Origin: Marinobacter sp. C7
GTDB lineage: Bacteria; Pseudomonadota; Gammaproteobacteria; Pseudomonadales; Oleiphilaceae
Assembly: GCF_022343555.1 (NCBI RefSeq)
Contig: NZ_JAKQZH010000006.1
Span: forward strand, 86,256 to 150,255
Length of the DNA stretch: 64,000 bases
Direction: 5' to 3'
Shown here: one piece after another, positions 54,905 through 63,535 of the stretch
Layout of the letters: each line of letters starts with the position of its first letter
How positions within the stretch are numbered: the first letter of the stretch is position 1
Made by a program: the position numbers and the translations under genes
Notes under the pieces: generated by a model
What the model saw: only the letters and a program-made list of their open reading frames with translations
What the model was told of the DNA's origin: nothing
The model's database searches: none

Positions 54905-56116
54905 TTAGTTGTTTACCAGCTTGCACTTACTCTCGGAGAGCGGGCGGTAAGACTCTTCAGCCGGGATGGTCCGCAGGATCTTGTACAGGTCCCATTCGCC
55001 TTTGGACTCTTCCGGAGTTTTCACTTCCGCCAGGTACATATCGTGGACCATGCGGCCATCAACGCGGATCTTGCCGTTCTTCGCGAACATGTCGTTGATC
55101 GGCGTGTCCATCATCTGCTGGCGAACAGTCTGAGCATCGTCGGAGCCGGTCGCTTCAACAGCTTTCAGATACTGCATGGCACTGGAGTAGATGCCCGCGT
55201 GAACCATGGTCGGACGCACACCGGTCTCTTCCATGAATCGATCAGACCACTCACGGGTCTCGTCGTTCATGTCCCAGTACCAGCCTGTGGTCAGCTGGAT
55301 ACCCTGGGCGGTTTCGGCACCCAGTGCGTGCACGTCCGTCAGGAACAGCAGCAGCGCTGCCAGGGTCTGGCCGGACTGGGTTACACCGAACTCACTGGCA
55401 GTGGTGATCGCGTTGGTGGTGTCTGCACCGGCGTTCGCCAGGCCGATCACGTCAGCGCCAGAAGCCTGGGCCTGAAGAATGAAGGAGGAGAAATCCTGGG
55501 TCGGGAACGGGTGGCGTACAGTGCCGATCACTTCACCGCCGTTGGCCTCGACAACCCGCGTCACGTCACCTTCCAGAGCGTGACCGAAGGCGTAGTCCGC
55601 GGTCAGCATGTACCAGGTCTTGCCACCCTCTTTGACCACCGCACTGGCGGTACCGTTAGCCAGTGGATAGGTGTCGTAGACGTAGTGAATGTGGTTCGGC
55701 GTGCAGTGCTCGTTGGTGATGCTGGACGCGGCAGAGCCGGAAATGATACCCAGACGGTCATTCTCTTCCAGAATCTTGCTGACCGCGATGGAAACGGAGG
55801 ACGCAACCATCCCCGCCACCAGATCGACATTCTCGTTTTCGACCCAGCGACGAACGGTGCTGGAGGCGGAATCGGGGCTGTTACGGTCATCGGCACTGAC
55901 CACTTCAATCTTGGTGCCGTTTACCTTACCACCGAAATCGGCAATGGCCATTTCCAGGGCCTTGAGTCCGTTCGGACCAGCCAGATCCCGGTAAGTGCCG
56001 GACATGTCCGCCAGGTAACCGATCTTGATGGTGTCGTCGGACATTTCTGCCTGGGCGCCGCCCACCATCAGGGCTGATGCAACGGCTGATGTCAGAAGCT
56101 TTTTCATCATTGTCAT
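54905..56116 (-). CDS. livK: branched-chain amino acid-type ABC transporter substrate-binding protein
   Basis: A 403-residue periplasmic binding protein of the Peripla_BP_6 (LivJ/K, amide/urea) family: signal peptide (KKLLTSAVASALMVGGAQA, about 1-24), then IKIGYLADMSGTYRDLAGPNG and ADYAFGHALEGDV. Ligand cannot be fixed from sequence; branched-chain amino acids or short branched acids fit the operator context. First of three adjacent ATGs chosen, with GGAG seven bases before. Confidence 0.85.
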   Translation of the reverse strand: MTMMKKLLTSAVASALMVGGAQAEMSDDTIKIGYLADMSGTYRDLAGPNGLKALEMAIADFGGKVNGTKIEVVSADDRNSPDSASSTVRRWVENENVDLVAGMVASSVSIAVSKILEENDRLGIISGSAASSITNEHCTPNHIHYVYDTYPLANGTASAVVKEGGKTWYMLTADYAFGHALEGDVTRVVEANGGEVIGTVRHPFPTQDFSSFILQAQASGADVIGLANAGADTTNAITTASEFGVTQSGQTLAALLLFLTDVHALGAETAQGIQLTTGWYWDMNDETREWSDRFMEETGVRPTMVHAGIYSSAMQYLKAVEATGSDDAQTVRQQMMDTPINDMFAKNGKIRVDGRMVHDMYLAEVKTPEESKGEWDLYKILRTIPAEESYRPLSESKCKLVNN

Positions 56117-56188
56117 TGTTCTATCTCCGCTACTGTCTTGCGTTGGTTCGGGTTGTTGTTGCTTTTCTTACTTTCGTTCTATCCGGGA

Positions 56189-56911
56189 TCAGACTCCCAA
56201 ATAGTTGTCCAGCACCGACTGTTTGGCACTCAGTTCGTTGGCGCTGATTTCTTCCACAATCTGACCGTGCTCCACGACGTAATGACGATCGGCTAGCGGT
56301 GCCGCAAAGTGGAAATTCTGCTCTACCAGGACAATGGTCAGGCCTTTCTCTTTCAGGGCTACCAGGACCTCCCCCAGCTTCTCTACAATGACCGGTGCCA
56401 GACCCTCGGTAATTTCGTCCAGCAAAAGCATATTGGCGCCGGTACGCAGGATACGGGCCATGGCCAGCATCTGCTGCTCACCGCCGGACAGCTTGGTGCC
56501 CTGGCTGTTACGCCGCTCATAGAGGTTGGGGAACATGTTGTAGATTTCTTCCAGACTCATGCCGCCGCTGCGCACAACGGGAGGCAGGGTCAGGTTTTCC
56601 TGGACGCTGAGTGACGAAAAAATGCCCCTGTGTTCGGGGCAATACCCGACACCCAACCTGGCAATATGATGTGGCGCGCGCGCCATGGTTTCTTCACCGT
56701 TGATCATGATGGAGCCGGTGCGGCGGCCCACCATGTTCATGATGGCCTTGAGCGTTGTGCTCCGCCCGGCGCCATTGCGGCCCAGCAGTGTCACCAGCTC
56801 GCCGCGGTTCACCACCATGTCGATGCCGTGAAGAATGTGGGATTCCCCGTAGAAGGCATGCAGGCCGGAGAGGCGCAGCTGTTCGTATTCCCGATCCGGA
56901 TTCACGCTCAT
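56189..56911 (-). CDS. livF: ABC transporter ATP-binding protein LivF
   Basis: A 240-residue ATPase of the LivF type: signature LSGGEQQMLAMARIL, Walker B NMLLLDEITEGLAP, His switch LVEQN. Walker A reads GRNGAGRST, with Arg in place of the usual Lys (GxxGxGKST), which is unusual and could impair ATP binding. Overlaps livG by four bases. Confidence 0.88.
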   Translation of the reverse strand: MSVNPDREYEQLRLSGLHAFYGESHILHGIDMVVNRGELVTLLGRNGAGRSTTLKAIMNMVGRRTGSIMINGEETMARAPHHIARLGVGYCPEHRGIFSSLSVQENLTLPPVVRSGGMSLEEIYNMFPNLYERRNSQGTKLSGGEQQMLAMARILRTGANMLLLDEITEGLAPVIVEKLGEVLVALKEKGLTIVLVEQNFHFAAPLADRHYVVEHGQIVEEISANELSAKQSVLDNYLGV

Positions 56912-57708
56912 TGGGCTGCCTCCGCCTCTTCACTGCTGGCTGTTCCTCGCTCACCGCTGCCTTCGCTGCCCATGTATACCTCGCGTACCCTCGGGTCGGC
57001 AGATACAGCGGCATAATCGCCTTCGGTAAGCACTGCACCCTGAGCCAGCACGGTAATGCGGTCACAGAGTTTGCTGACCACGCTCAGGTTGTGCTCCACC
57101 ATCAATACGGTGCGTCCGTCAGCCGCCTTGCGAACAAGTTCGACAACCCGGTCCACGTCTTCCGAACCCATGCCCTGGGTTGGCTCATCCAGCAGCAGGA
57201 TCTCGGGCTCCATGGCCAGGGTGGTGGCCAGTTCCAGCGCCCGCTTGCGCCCATAGGCCAGCTCGATGGTGGTGGTGTTGGCAAACTCCGCCAGGCCCAC
57301 GGCATCCAGCAGCTCCATGCAACGCTGGTTCAGCTTGTGCAGGGAATTACCGGACTTCCAGAAACTGAAGGAGGTGCCCTCGGCTGTCTGCAGAGCTACA
57401 CGGATATTTTCCAGTGCGGTCATATGGGGGAATACCGCCGAGATCTGGAAGGAGCGAACCACGCCCTTGCGGGCGATGGCTGCAGATTTCAGGGAGGTGA
57501 TGTCCTCGCCCTTATAAAGAATCTGCCCCCTGGTAGGGATCAGGAACTTGGTCAGGAGATTGAACACCGTGGTCTTGCCGGCGCCGTTCGGGCCGATCAG
57601 CGCATGGATATCGCCTTTCCGGATCTTGAGGTTGACGTCGTCTACGGCGACGAACCCCTTGAACTCCTTGACCAGGTTACGGGTCTCGAGAACGTGCTGT
57701 TCACTCAT
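56908..57708 (-). CDS. livG: ABC transporter ATP-binding protein LivG
   Basis: A 266-residue ATPase: Walker A GPNGAGKTT, LivG-type insert (SFWKSGNSLHKLNQRCMELLDAVGL), signature-like ELAYGRKRALELA and Walker B ILLLDEPTQGM. First gene of livGFKHM, 54 bases downstream of an operator-like palindrome. The C-terminus is extended by an acidic tail (SGERGTASSEEAEAAQ). Confidence 0.9.
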   Translation of the reverse strand: MSEQHVLETRNLVKEFKGFVAVDDVNLKIRKGDIHALIGPNGAGKTTVFNLLTKFLIPTRGQILYKGEDITSLKSAAIARKGVVRSFQISAVFPHMTALENIRVALQTAEGTSFSFWKSGNSLHKLNQRCMELLDAVGLAEFANTTTIELAYGRKRALELATTLAMEPEILLLDEPTQGMGSEDVDRVVELVRKAADGRTVLMVEHNLSVVSKLCDRITVLAQGAVLTEGDYAAVSADPRVREVYMGSEGSGERGTASSEEAEAAQ

Positions 57709-57761
57709 GAGCCACTATACCCTTTGTTATTGTTGTACTTCTGAATTATCTACAGGTTAGA

Positions 57762-57783
57762 TTGACGTATACGTAAACGTCAA
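57762..57783. promoter_or_regulatory. LiuR-like palindrome upstream of the liv operon
   Basis: A 22-base near-perfect palindrome: TTGACGTATAC on the left, GTAAACGTCAA on the right, one mismatch between arms. On the minus strand it contains ACGTTTACGTA, shared with the operator at 26959, and is followed by ATCTAACCT exactly as there. It is 54 bases from the livG start. Confidence 0.6.
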
Positions 57784-57786
57784 TAC

Positions 57787-58212
57787 TTAATTCCTATATT
57801 TTTCCGGGGGGATCGAATAAGTCATCGTGGAATGTGCCACCGGCTCCTCCACCCCCTCGGAATAGACGAAAACTTCTCCGACCCCCATGGTGCGCCCAAC
57901 CTTCAGGAGGTTGGCGCGAGCCCAGATGGCGGCATGCGCAGCCGGTTTCCGGAGGAAGTTGATGTTCAGGTTGGTCGTCACCGCCAGGGGCACCAACCCG
58001 ATCTTGCTCAACAGGGCGGCGTACATGGCTACGTCCGCCAGCCCCATCATAGCCGGCCCGGAGACAGTGCCTCCGGGCCGGAGATGTTCCTCGTCCACCT
58101 CCAGCCGCATCTCGGCCCAGCCGTCCCCGAGCTTCTGCAGGGTGCCGAATGCCTCACCCTGCGGAAACTGCTCCTCGAGGAACGCCTGAAGCTCTTCGAA
58201 GGTGATGATCAT
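57787..58212 (-). CDS. hotdog-fold acyl-CoA thioesterase (PaaI family)
   Basis: A 141-residue hotdog protein. The PaaI/4HBT-type active-site region is LRPGGTVSGPAMMGLADVAMYAALL, followed by NINFLRKP. It likely hydrolyses an acyl-CoA; the upstream acyl-CoA synthetase overlaps it by four bases, so the two could balance a CoA pool or recover CoA. Substrate unknown. Confidence 0.82.
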   Translation of the reverse strand: MIITFEELQAFLEEQFPQGEAFGTLQKLGDGWAEMRLEVDEEHLRPGGTVSGPAMMGLADVAMYAALLSKIGLVPLAVTTNLNINFLRKPAAHAAIWARANLLKVGRTMGVGEVFVYSEGVEEPVAHSTMTYSIPPEKYRN

Positions 58213-59858
58213 GCCTCGACTTCGTCCTTGGCACGGTTACGCAACACGAATCGCTGAATCTTGCCGCTCGGAGTCTTCGGCAACTCATCCACGAATTCGA
58301 TCTCACGCGGGAAGGCGTGGGTGGACAGCCGGCGGCGAACCAGCTCCTGGAGTTCATCTTTCAGGGACTGCTCATCGGCAGGCTCCTGACCACTCTTGAT
58401 CACTATATAGGCCTTGATGATCGAGCCCCGTTTTTCATCCGGCTTCGCGACAACACCGGATTCCGCTACCGCAGCATGTTCAAGCAGAGTGCTTTCGACG
58501 TCAGCAGGCCCTACCCGGTAGCCGGCCGTAGTGATGATGTCGTCGTCACGACCACTGAAGGAGAAGCTGCCATCTCCATGGCAGATTACCATGTCGCCAG
58601 TGAGGTAGTACCCGTTCACAAACGGATCTTTTTCACCCCAAGTGTAGCCGTCAAAGTGGAACAGTGGTGAAGATTTCACATCCACCGCCAGCTGACCAAT
58701 CTCGCCCTCCCCCACTTCTTCGTTCTTTTCGTTCAGCGCAACAACTTTGTGGCCGGGAGAGGAGTAGCCCATGGAGCCCTCGCGTACCGGATGTTCAAGA
58801 CCGTGGAAGTTGCAGCAGGTCATCCCCGTCTCGGTCTGACCGTAATGGTCCTTCACCGGACAGAAATGGCGGTTCTTGATCCAGTTGACCACCTCGGGAT
58901 TCAGCGGCTCGCCCGCACTGCTGCATACCCGCAGACCAAGATTCTCGCCTTCCGGCAGCACCTGATCATTAGCCTTGAGCAGGCGGTAGGCCGTGGGTGC
59001 CGCTGCCAGATTGGTGATCTTGTACTTGCGGATCATGTCGTAGGTGGATTCCGGAGTGAAAGCACCGGGGTTGAAATGCGTAGCGTGGCCCATCAGCAGC
59101 GGACCGACGACAGCATAATACAGGCCATAGGCCCAGCCCGGATCGGCGACGTTCCAGAATACATCGTCTTCACGAAGGTCGATGGCGTACTTCATGTACA
59201 CGTAGAACGCCAGCAGAGCCCTGGCCGGTACGGCAACACCCTTGGCCTTGCCAACGGTGCCGGAAGTGAACATCTGCAGGAACGGGTCCGTGCCCTTGAT
59301 CATCACCGGCTCGAACTGGTCGGACTGCTGCGCCAGGGTGTCCTCGAAATCGCGGACATCGGCGCCGGTTTCGCTGGCATTTACGCACAGCACCGGGGCA
59401 CAGCCCTTCACTTCGGTGAGTTTCGGGTAGTTGGCGGGGTCTGTCACTACCAGTTTGGTGCCGGCACGCTCAAGCCGGTATTCGATGGCACCGGAGCCGA
59501 ATGCGGTAAACAGTGGCTGGTAGACCGCACCGGCACGCAGAGCGCCGGCAATCACAATCAGCAGCTCCGGTCCGCGGGGCAGCAGGCCCGCAACACGATC
59601 ACCCTTCCCGATACCCTGAGATTGGAGATAGTTGGCGAAGCGGGCTGAAGCGGCCTTGAGCTCCGCAAAGGTCAGGGTTCCGTCTCCACCGTCTGCTGTT
59701 TCGTAGAACAGGGCTACTTTCTGCGGATCAGACGCCCATTTGTCACAGATCTCGTGGCATACGTTCAGACCGCTATCAAGACGTCCGTCCAGGATGTCCG
59801 CTTCCAGAGCGGCCGCATCAAAGTTGTTGTACACATCGGTGTATTTCGGAAGGCTCAT
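58209..59858 (-). CDS. AMP-forming acyl-CoA synthetase (acetyl-CoA synthetase-like)
   Basis: A 549-residue adenylate-forming enzyme. The P-loop reads MFTSGTVGKAKGVAVP, with Val and Ala at positions usually Thr and Pro (TSGTTGKPKG). A5 DHYGQTETGM, A8 TGDMVICHGDGSFSFSGRDDDII and catalytic Lys in PSGKIQR are intact. The tryptophan-rich DVFWNVADPGWAYG is typical of short/medium-chain synthetases. A LiuR-type site 60 bases upstream suggests isovalerate or related branched acids as substrate. SD AGGAG before ATG. Confidence 0.87.
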   Translation of the reverse strand: MSLPKYTDVYNNFDAAALEADILDGRLDSGLNVCHEICDKWASDPQKVALFYETADGGDGTLTFAELKAASARFANYLQSQGIGKGDRVAGLLPRGPELLIVIAGALRAGAVYQPLFTAFGSGAIEYRLERAGTKLVVTDPANYPKLTEVKGCAPVLCVNASETGADVRDFEDTLAQQSDQFEPVMIKGTDPFLQMFTSGTVGKAKGVAVPARALLAFYVYMKYAIDLREDDVFWNVADPGWAYGLYYAVVGPLLMGHATHFNPGAFTPESTYDMIRKYKITNLAAAPTAYRLLKANDQVLPEGENLGLRVCSSAGEPLNPEVVNWIKNRHFCPVKDHYGQTETGMTCCNFHGLEHPVREGSMGYSSPGHKVVALNEKNEEVGEGEIGQLAVDVKSSPLFHFDGYTWGEKDPFVNGYYLTGDMVICHGDGSFSFSGRDDDIITTAGYRVGPADVESTLLEHAAVAESGVVAKPDEKRGSIIKAYIVIKSGQEPADEQSLKDELQELVRRRLSTHAFPREIEFVDELPKTPSGKIQRFVLRNRAKDEVEA

Positions 59859-59917
59859 CGTGAACTCCTGTTGTTTTTATCTTTGAATGCACAGGGCCAA
59901 GGTTTAGCACAGGCTTC

Positions 59918-59940
59918 ACTTTACGTAAAGGTAAACTTTA
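59918..59940. promoter_or_regulatory. LiuR-type operator upstream of the acyl-CoA synthetase/thioesterase pair
   Basis: ACTTTACGTAAAGGTAAAC followed by TTTA; 20 of 23 bases match the operator at 26959-26981. It lies 60 bases from the synthetase start and just behind the terminator of the next operon. Confidence 0.68.
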
Positions 59941-59943
59941 GAT

Positions 59944-59993
59944 TAAAAACAGGCCCGCCGTGGCAGTGTTATGACGTTCACTGCAAACGGGCC
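59944..59993 (-). terminator. intrinsic terminator of the MDR oxidoreductase/proline-racemase-family operon
   Basis: Two stacked stems, GGCCCG/CGGGCC (59952-59957 with 59988-59993) and GCAGTG/CACTGC (59963-59968 with 59979-59984). On the minus strand they are followed by TGTTTTTAAT. It starts 7 bases after the stop at 60000. Confidence 0.7.
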
Positions 59994-59999
59994 GTCAGA

Positions 60000-61061
60000 T
60001 CAGGACCTTGGCGCGAGGCCAGACTTGTGGCGGGATGAGAGGATATGGTGAAGGCCGTCGCAATCGACCATCGGATCATCGCAGTTCACCACGATATCGG
60101 AGCGGGCAATAACGTACCCCTTGCCGGTGATGCTGTTCTTCACAACCTGGTACTCACCCTCGGTTTCGACCGAGGTGAACTCACCGATAAAACCCGTTTC
60201 CCTGAGCGACACCGTCTCCAGCCTGTCACCCGGACGGATCTTCCCCTCGTAGTTCATGAGCGCCAGGCGCGCAGAGGTGCCGGTCCCCGTCGTACTGCGG
60301 CAGATAACCCCTGGATGAACGTAGGTGGCCGAACGGGAGCGGTAATAACCTTCTGCCACGTGTTCCTCCGGCCCCATGAAGTGCAGGAACGGCAAGGGGC
60401 CGACATCGCCCAGGGTGTAATGGGAAAAACCCCGCTCCGCCTGTATCGCCTCGACAATGGCATGGGCAGTTTCCGCCAGCTTGCGCTCCTCGTCCAGAGT
60501 CAGGTCAAAGCCCAGCTCTTTTGCATCCACCAGCGCGTAGAAGCCGCCGCTGTAGGCAACACTGTAGGTCACTTTCCCGAGCGCGGGTACGTCAATGCTC
60601 GCCTTGTAAGTATGGATATAACTCGGCAAACCCTCACAGGTGATGGCCTCGACCACGCCATCACGTACGGTGGCCTCGATCTGGACCAGGCCGGCGGGAG
60701 ACTCCAGCATGAAGTTCTGTTTGCCCTCCTGCTTGGGCACGATTCCGGCCTCGAGCACGGCGGTGGCGGTGCATATCGTGTTGGAGCCTGAGTAGATGGG
60801 GTAACCCATCACCTCCATGATGATGTAACCGGCCGCCGCCCGCGGATCTGTGGCCGGAACCAGCAAATCCACCGACATTTCCGGAATGCCATAGGGTTCC
60901 TCCAGCAGAAGTTTACGGAGGCCGTCTGCGTCATCCCTCAGATACTCCATCTGGGCCCGAACGGTGTCTCCGGGCAACAGATCGATACCGCCGGTCACAA
61001 TCCGGCTGACATCACCACCGGCATGGGTATCCATCAACTGAATGGTCAGCTCAGGCTTCAT
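60000..61061 (-). CDS. proline racemase superfamily protein lacking both catalytic cysteines
   Basis: A 353-residue protein from MKPELTIQLM, with the diaminopimelate-epimerase-like fold of proline racemases / hydroxyproline epimerases. N-terminal MDTHAGGD is typical. The first catalytic motif (usually MCGHG) reads YSGSNTI, Ser91 for Cys and Ser93 for His. The second (usually DRSPCGTGTSA) reads CRSTTGTGTSA, Thr258 for Cys and Cys254 for Asp. Neither standard racemase Cys is present, so simple proline racemisation or 4-hydroxyproline epimerisation is doubtful; a dehydratase or new activity is possible. Start codon overlaps the MDR gene stop by one base, implying coupled translation. Confidence 0.82.
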   Translation of the reverse strand: MKPELTIQLMDTHAGGDVSRIVTGGIDLLPGDTVRAQMEYLRDDADGLRKLLLEEPYGIPEMSVDLLVPATDPRAAAGYIIMEVMGYPIYSGSNTICTATAVLEAGIVPKQEGKQNFMLESPAGLVQIEATVRDGVVEAITCEGLPSYIHTYKASIDVPALGKVTYSVAYSGGFYALVDAKELGFDLTLDEERKLAETAHAIVEAIQAERGFSHYTLGDVGPLPFLHFMGPEEHVAEGYYRSRSATYVHPGVICRSTTGTGTSARLALMNYEGKIRPGDRLETVSLRETGFIGEFTSVETEGEYQVVKNSITGKGYVIARSDIVVNCDDPMVDCDGLHHILSSRHKSGLAPRS

Positions 61062-62203
61062 CAGGCGGCCTCCAGGGCATAGGGTTTGCCGTGTTCTTCC
61101 CACTGTGCGTCGGGAACGATCACGATCTTGCCGAGATAATTGCTGCCCCGGTTAACAAAATATTCCTCGGCCCGGTGCAGCTCCGAAAGTCGGAAAGCGC
61201 CGTGCAGCACCGGTTTGAGCTGGCCGCCCCGGATCCAGGCCATCAGCTGGTCAGCTTCTTCACGGGTACCGTGGGAGACTCCGAAGATCTGCACCTGGTA
61301 CAGGTAGATGCGGGTCCAGAGTATCTCGCTGATGTTGCCGCCACTGGCACCGGCAATGCTGAGCCGCGGGTAGGTGGAGCGGGCATTCATATCAAAGATC
61401 ATCGTATCTATGAACCGGTCGGTCATCTCACCGCCTACCAGATCCATGACCGCATCGATGGGTTTTCCTCCGGTCTGCTCTTTCACCCGGTCCTCGAAGC
61501 TGTCCATGTCCGAGCGATCCAGCACGGCTTCCGCACCAAGCGCCATCAGCGCCTCCGCCTTGTCCTGTTTGCTCAGTGCGTAGGGGATGGCGCCCATGAC
61601 CCGGCACAACTGAATCAGTGCTGTACCGACACCGCCACTGGCACCGGTGACCAATACCCGCTCACCTGCCCGGACACTGGCCGATGTCAGCATGTGCATG
61701 GCGGTCTGGTAGGAGCACATGCCCATGGCGGCCAGTTCTGCGTCGGACAGTTCAGGGTTCGGGATATGGTGGAACTGATCGGATGGCAGCACCACATATT
61801 CCGCGAAGCCTCCGTCAGCGCCATGACCGTAATAATCCGGAGTCAGGTTGATGTCCCGGCGGCCGTCGGCGTAGATATTGAAATCCAGCAGTCCGCGCTC
61901 GCCAATGCGGCTCTCATCAACGCCATCACCAACCGCAACCACCCGGCCAGCGATATCGGCACCCTGGATGCGGGGAAAGGTCAGGGTAGGCTTGCCGCCC
62001 ATCTTGAAGGACGTCATCTCGCCTTTCTTCGTTGGGTACAGCCCTTCCCTCGCCTTGCGGTCCGTATTGTTCTTGGCGGTTGCAGTAACCTGGACAAGGA
62101 CCTGGCCCGGGCCGGGTTGGGGGGTAGGAACGTCCTGATATTCAAGCTTGTCGATGTCACCGTGACCGGTAAGAACCATGGCTTTCATGGTGTTCGGGAT
62201 CAT
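61061..62203 (-). CDS. MDR-superfamily NAD(P)-dependent oxidoreductase (quinone oxidoreductase-like)
   Basis: A 380-residue medium-chain dehydrogenase/reductase. The GroES-like half (about 8-150) lacks the catalytic zinc ligands of alcohol dehydrogenases, and the Rossmann half has VLVTGASGGVGTALIQL. Resembles zeta-crystallin/quinone reductases and acrylyl-CoA reductases. First gene of a two-gene unit with the proline-racemase-family protein; the pair presumably acts on one substrate. GGAGGA lies ten bases upstream of the ATG. Confidence 0.82.
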   Translation of the reverse strand: MIPNTMKAMVLTGHGDIDKLEYQDVPTPQPGPGQVLVQVTATAKNNTDRKAREGLYPTKKGEMTSFKMGGKPTLTFPRIQGADIAGRVVAVGDGVDESRIGERGLLDFNIYADGRRDINLTPDYYGHGADGGFAEYVVLPSDQFHHIPNPELSDAELAAMGMCSYQTAMHMLTSASVRAGERVLVTGASGGVGTALIQLCRVMGAIPYALSKQDKAEALMALGAEAVLDRSDMDSFEDRVKEQTGGKPIDAVMDLVGGEMTDRFIDTMIFDMNARSTYPRLSIAGASGGNISEILWTRIYLYQVQIFGVSHGTREEADQLMAWIRGGQLKPVLHGAFRLSELHRAEEYFVNRGSNYLGKIVIVPDAQWEEHGKPYALEAA

Positions 62204-62305
62204 GGACGAGAGATCCTCCCTGGTCTGCTGAATTTGGGTTATCCAGACAGGATAGGTGAGATTCCCGGGTGTGTCAGGGCGTGTTGCGGGTATCCATTAT
62301 TCGCT

Positions 62306-63409
62306 TTAGCGGGCGATCACCCGGTACACCGGGCGCAACCCGGGAATCTGCTTGAGAACGACCTGGATAACCGTCATCAGCGGCACCGCCAGGAGCACCC
62401 CTACCGGGCCCCAGAGCCAGCCCCAGAAGAAGATGGAAACGAAAATAATGACCGGATTGATGGCCATGCGGAAACCATGAATCCATGGCTCGATAAAGGC
62501 GCCCACGAGCGTCGTCAGTGCCAGGAAACCGAGCGGGGCAATGGCCATCATCCAGAACTCGTCCAGGCTGATCACAGAAATCACCGAAAGCATCGAAACG
62601 GAGATGACCACCCCCAGGTACGGAATGAACCGGGCCAGCCCTGCGACCAGTCCCCACACAGCAGGATCCGGCAGGCCTGCGGCCCAGCAGATGAGACCAG
62701 TAGCCGTGCCGACAAAGATGTTGCTCAGCCCCAACACCGCGAGATACTGCGCAATCAGATGCTGGGAATCGTGGGTTATCCGCAACACCGTTTTCCGCTG
62801 TCCCAGGGGCAACTGCCGGACGAAATTCCGGATCAGGCGGTCCCCGCTTACCAACAGAAAATAGGTGAGCGCGAGGGCCAGGGCCAGGCCGACGATGCCA
62901 TTCTGGACCTTGTTCATCAGTTGGTTGCGCCAGGAATCCGTTTGTAGAACGACCGCCGCCGGCTGCGGCTGCTCGCCATCGGAAAGCTGCTCAACCGATT
63001 TCTCGACCTGCTCTGCGGACTCGGTCACCCTGGCAATCTGGCGACTCAGTTCACTCTCACCGACCAGCACCCGGGATATCGCTCCCGGCACTTCCTCGAC
63101 CCACTTCAGCGCCGGCGTGGCCACCGCCAGTGTGACTCCGACAATTCCCGCCAGCACCAGCAACACCAGGATCATGGAACTGACCATCCGGGGAATGCGC
63201 CATTTGACGTATGCCTTTTTTACCATCGGCGATAACAGCAAACTGGTCATGACAGCGAGCACGATGGGCAGGATAATCTGGTGGGCAACGTACAACGTGT
63301 ACAGAATGCCGAGGCCGAACAACCCGTATATCGGCGTGGCAAGGTCCGAGGAAATCAGCGGACGCTTGTTGTCGCCCGCCGGTTCGTTCTGTCCAGGATC
63401 GCCATCCAT
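62306..63409 (-). CDS. AI-2E transporter family membrane protein
   Basis: A 367-residue polytopic protein (PerM/TqsA/YdgG family). N-terminal TMs (about 25-100), a soluble middle with Glu/Gln coiled coil (about 110-170), then TMs and the family motif around PYLGVVISVSM and WGPVGVLLAVPLM. Members export autoinducer-2 or act as Na+/H+ antiporters; the role here is not determinable. ATG at 63409 is used; a TTG eight codons upstream is possible. Confidence 0.85.
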   Translation of the reverse strand: MDGDPGQNEPAGDNKRPLISSDLATPIYGLFGLGILYTLYVAHQIILPIVLAVMTSLLLSPMVKKAYVKWRIPRMVSSMILVLLVLAGIVGVTLAVATPALKWVEEVPGAISRVLVGESELSRQIARVTESAEQVEKSVEQLSDGEQPQPAAVVLQTDSWRNQLMNKVQNGIVGLALALALTYFLLVSGDRLIRNFVRQLPLGQRKTVLRITHDSQHLIAQYLAVLGLSNIFVGTATGLICWAAGLPDPAVWGLVAGLARFIPYLGVVISVSMLSVISVISLDEFWMMAIAPLGFLALTTLVGAFIEPWIHGFRMAINPVIIFVSIFFWGWLWGPVGVLLAVPLMTVIQVVLKQIPGLRPVYRVIAR

Positions 63410-63535
63410 GAGGGGCTCCGAGCCTTCGTTCAAATACCGGCCCGGGTTAACGACAGGGCCGTCATGAAAACGACCAGTCTAACCTGCTCTGCTGCTGGCT
63501 GCATCAGCCCTTACCGAAGCTGGTGGAAGGCCCGC

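Noticed and set aside
60000..61061. Annotation as 4-hydroxyproline epimerase or proline racemase
   Set aside because: Both catalytic cysteines are replaced, so a specific activity name is not supportable.
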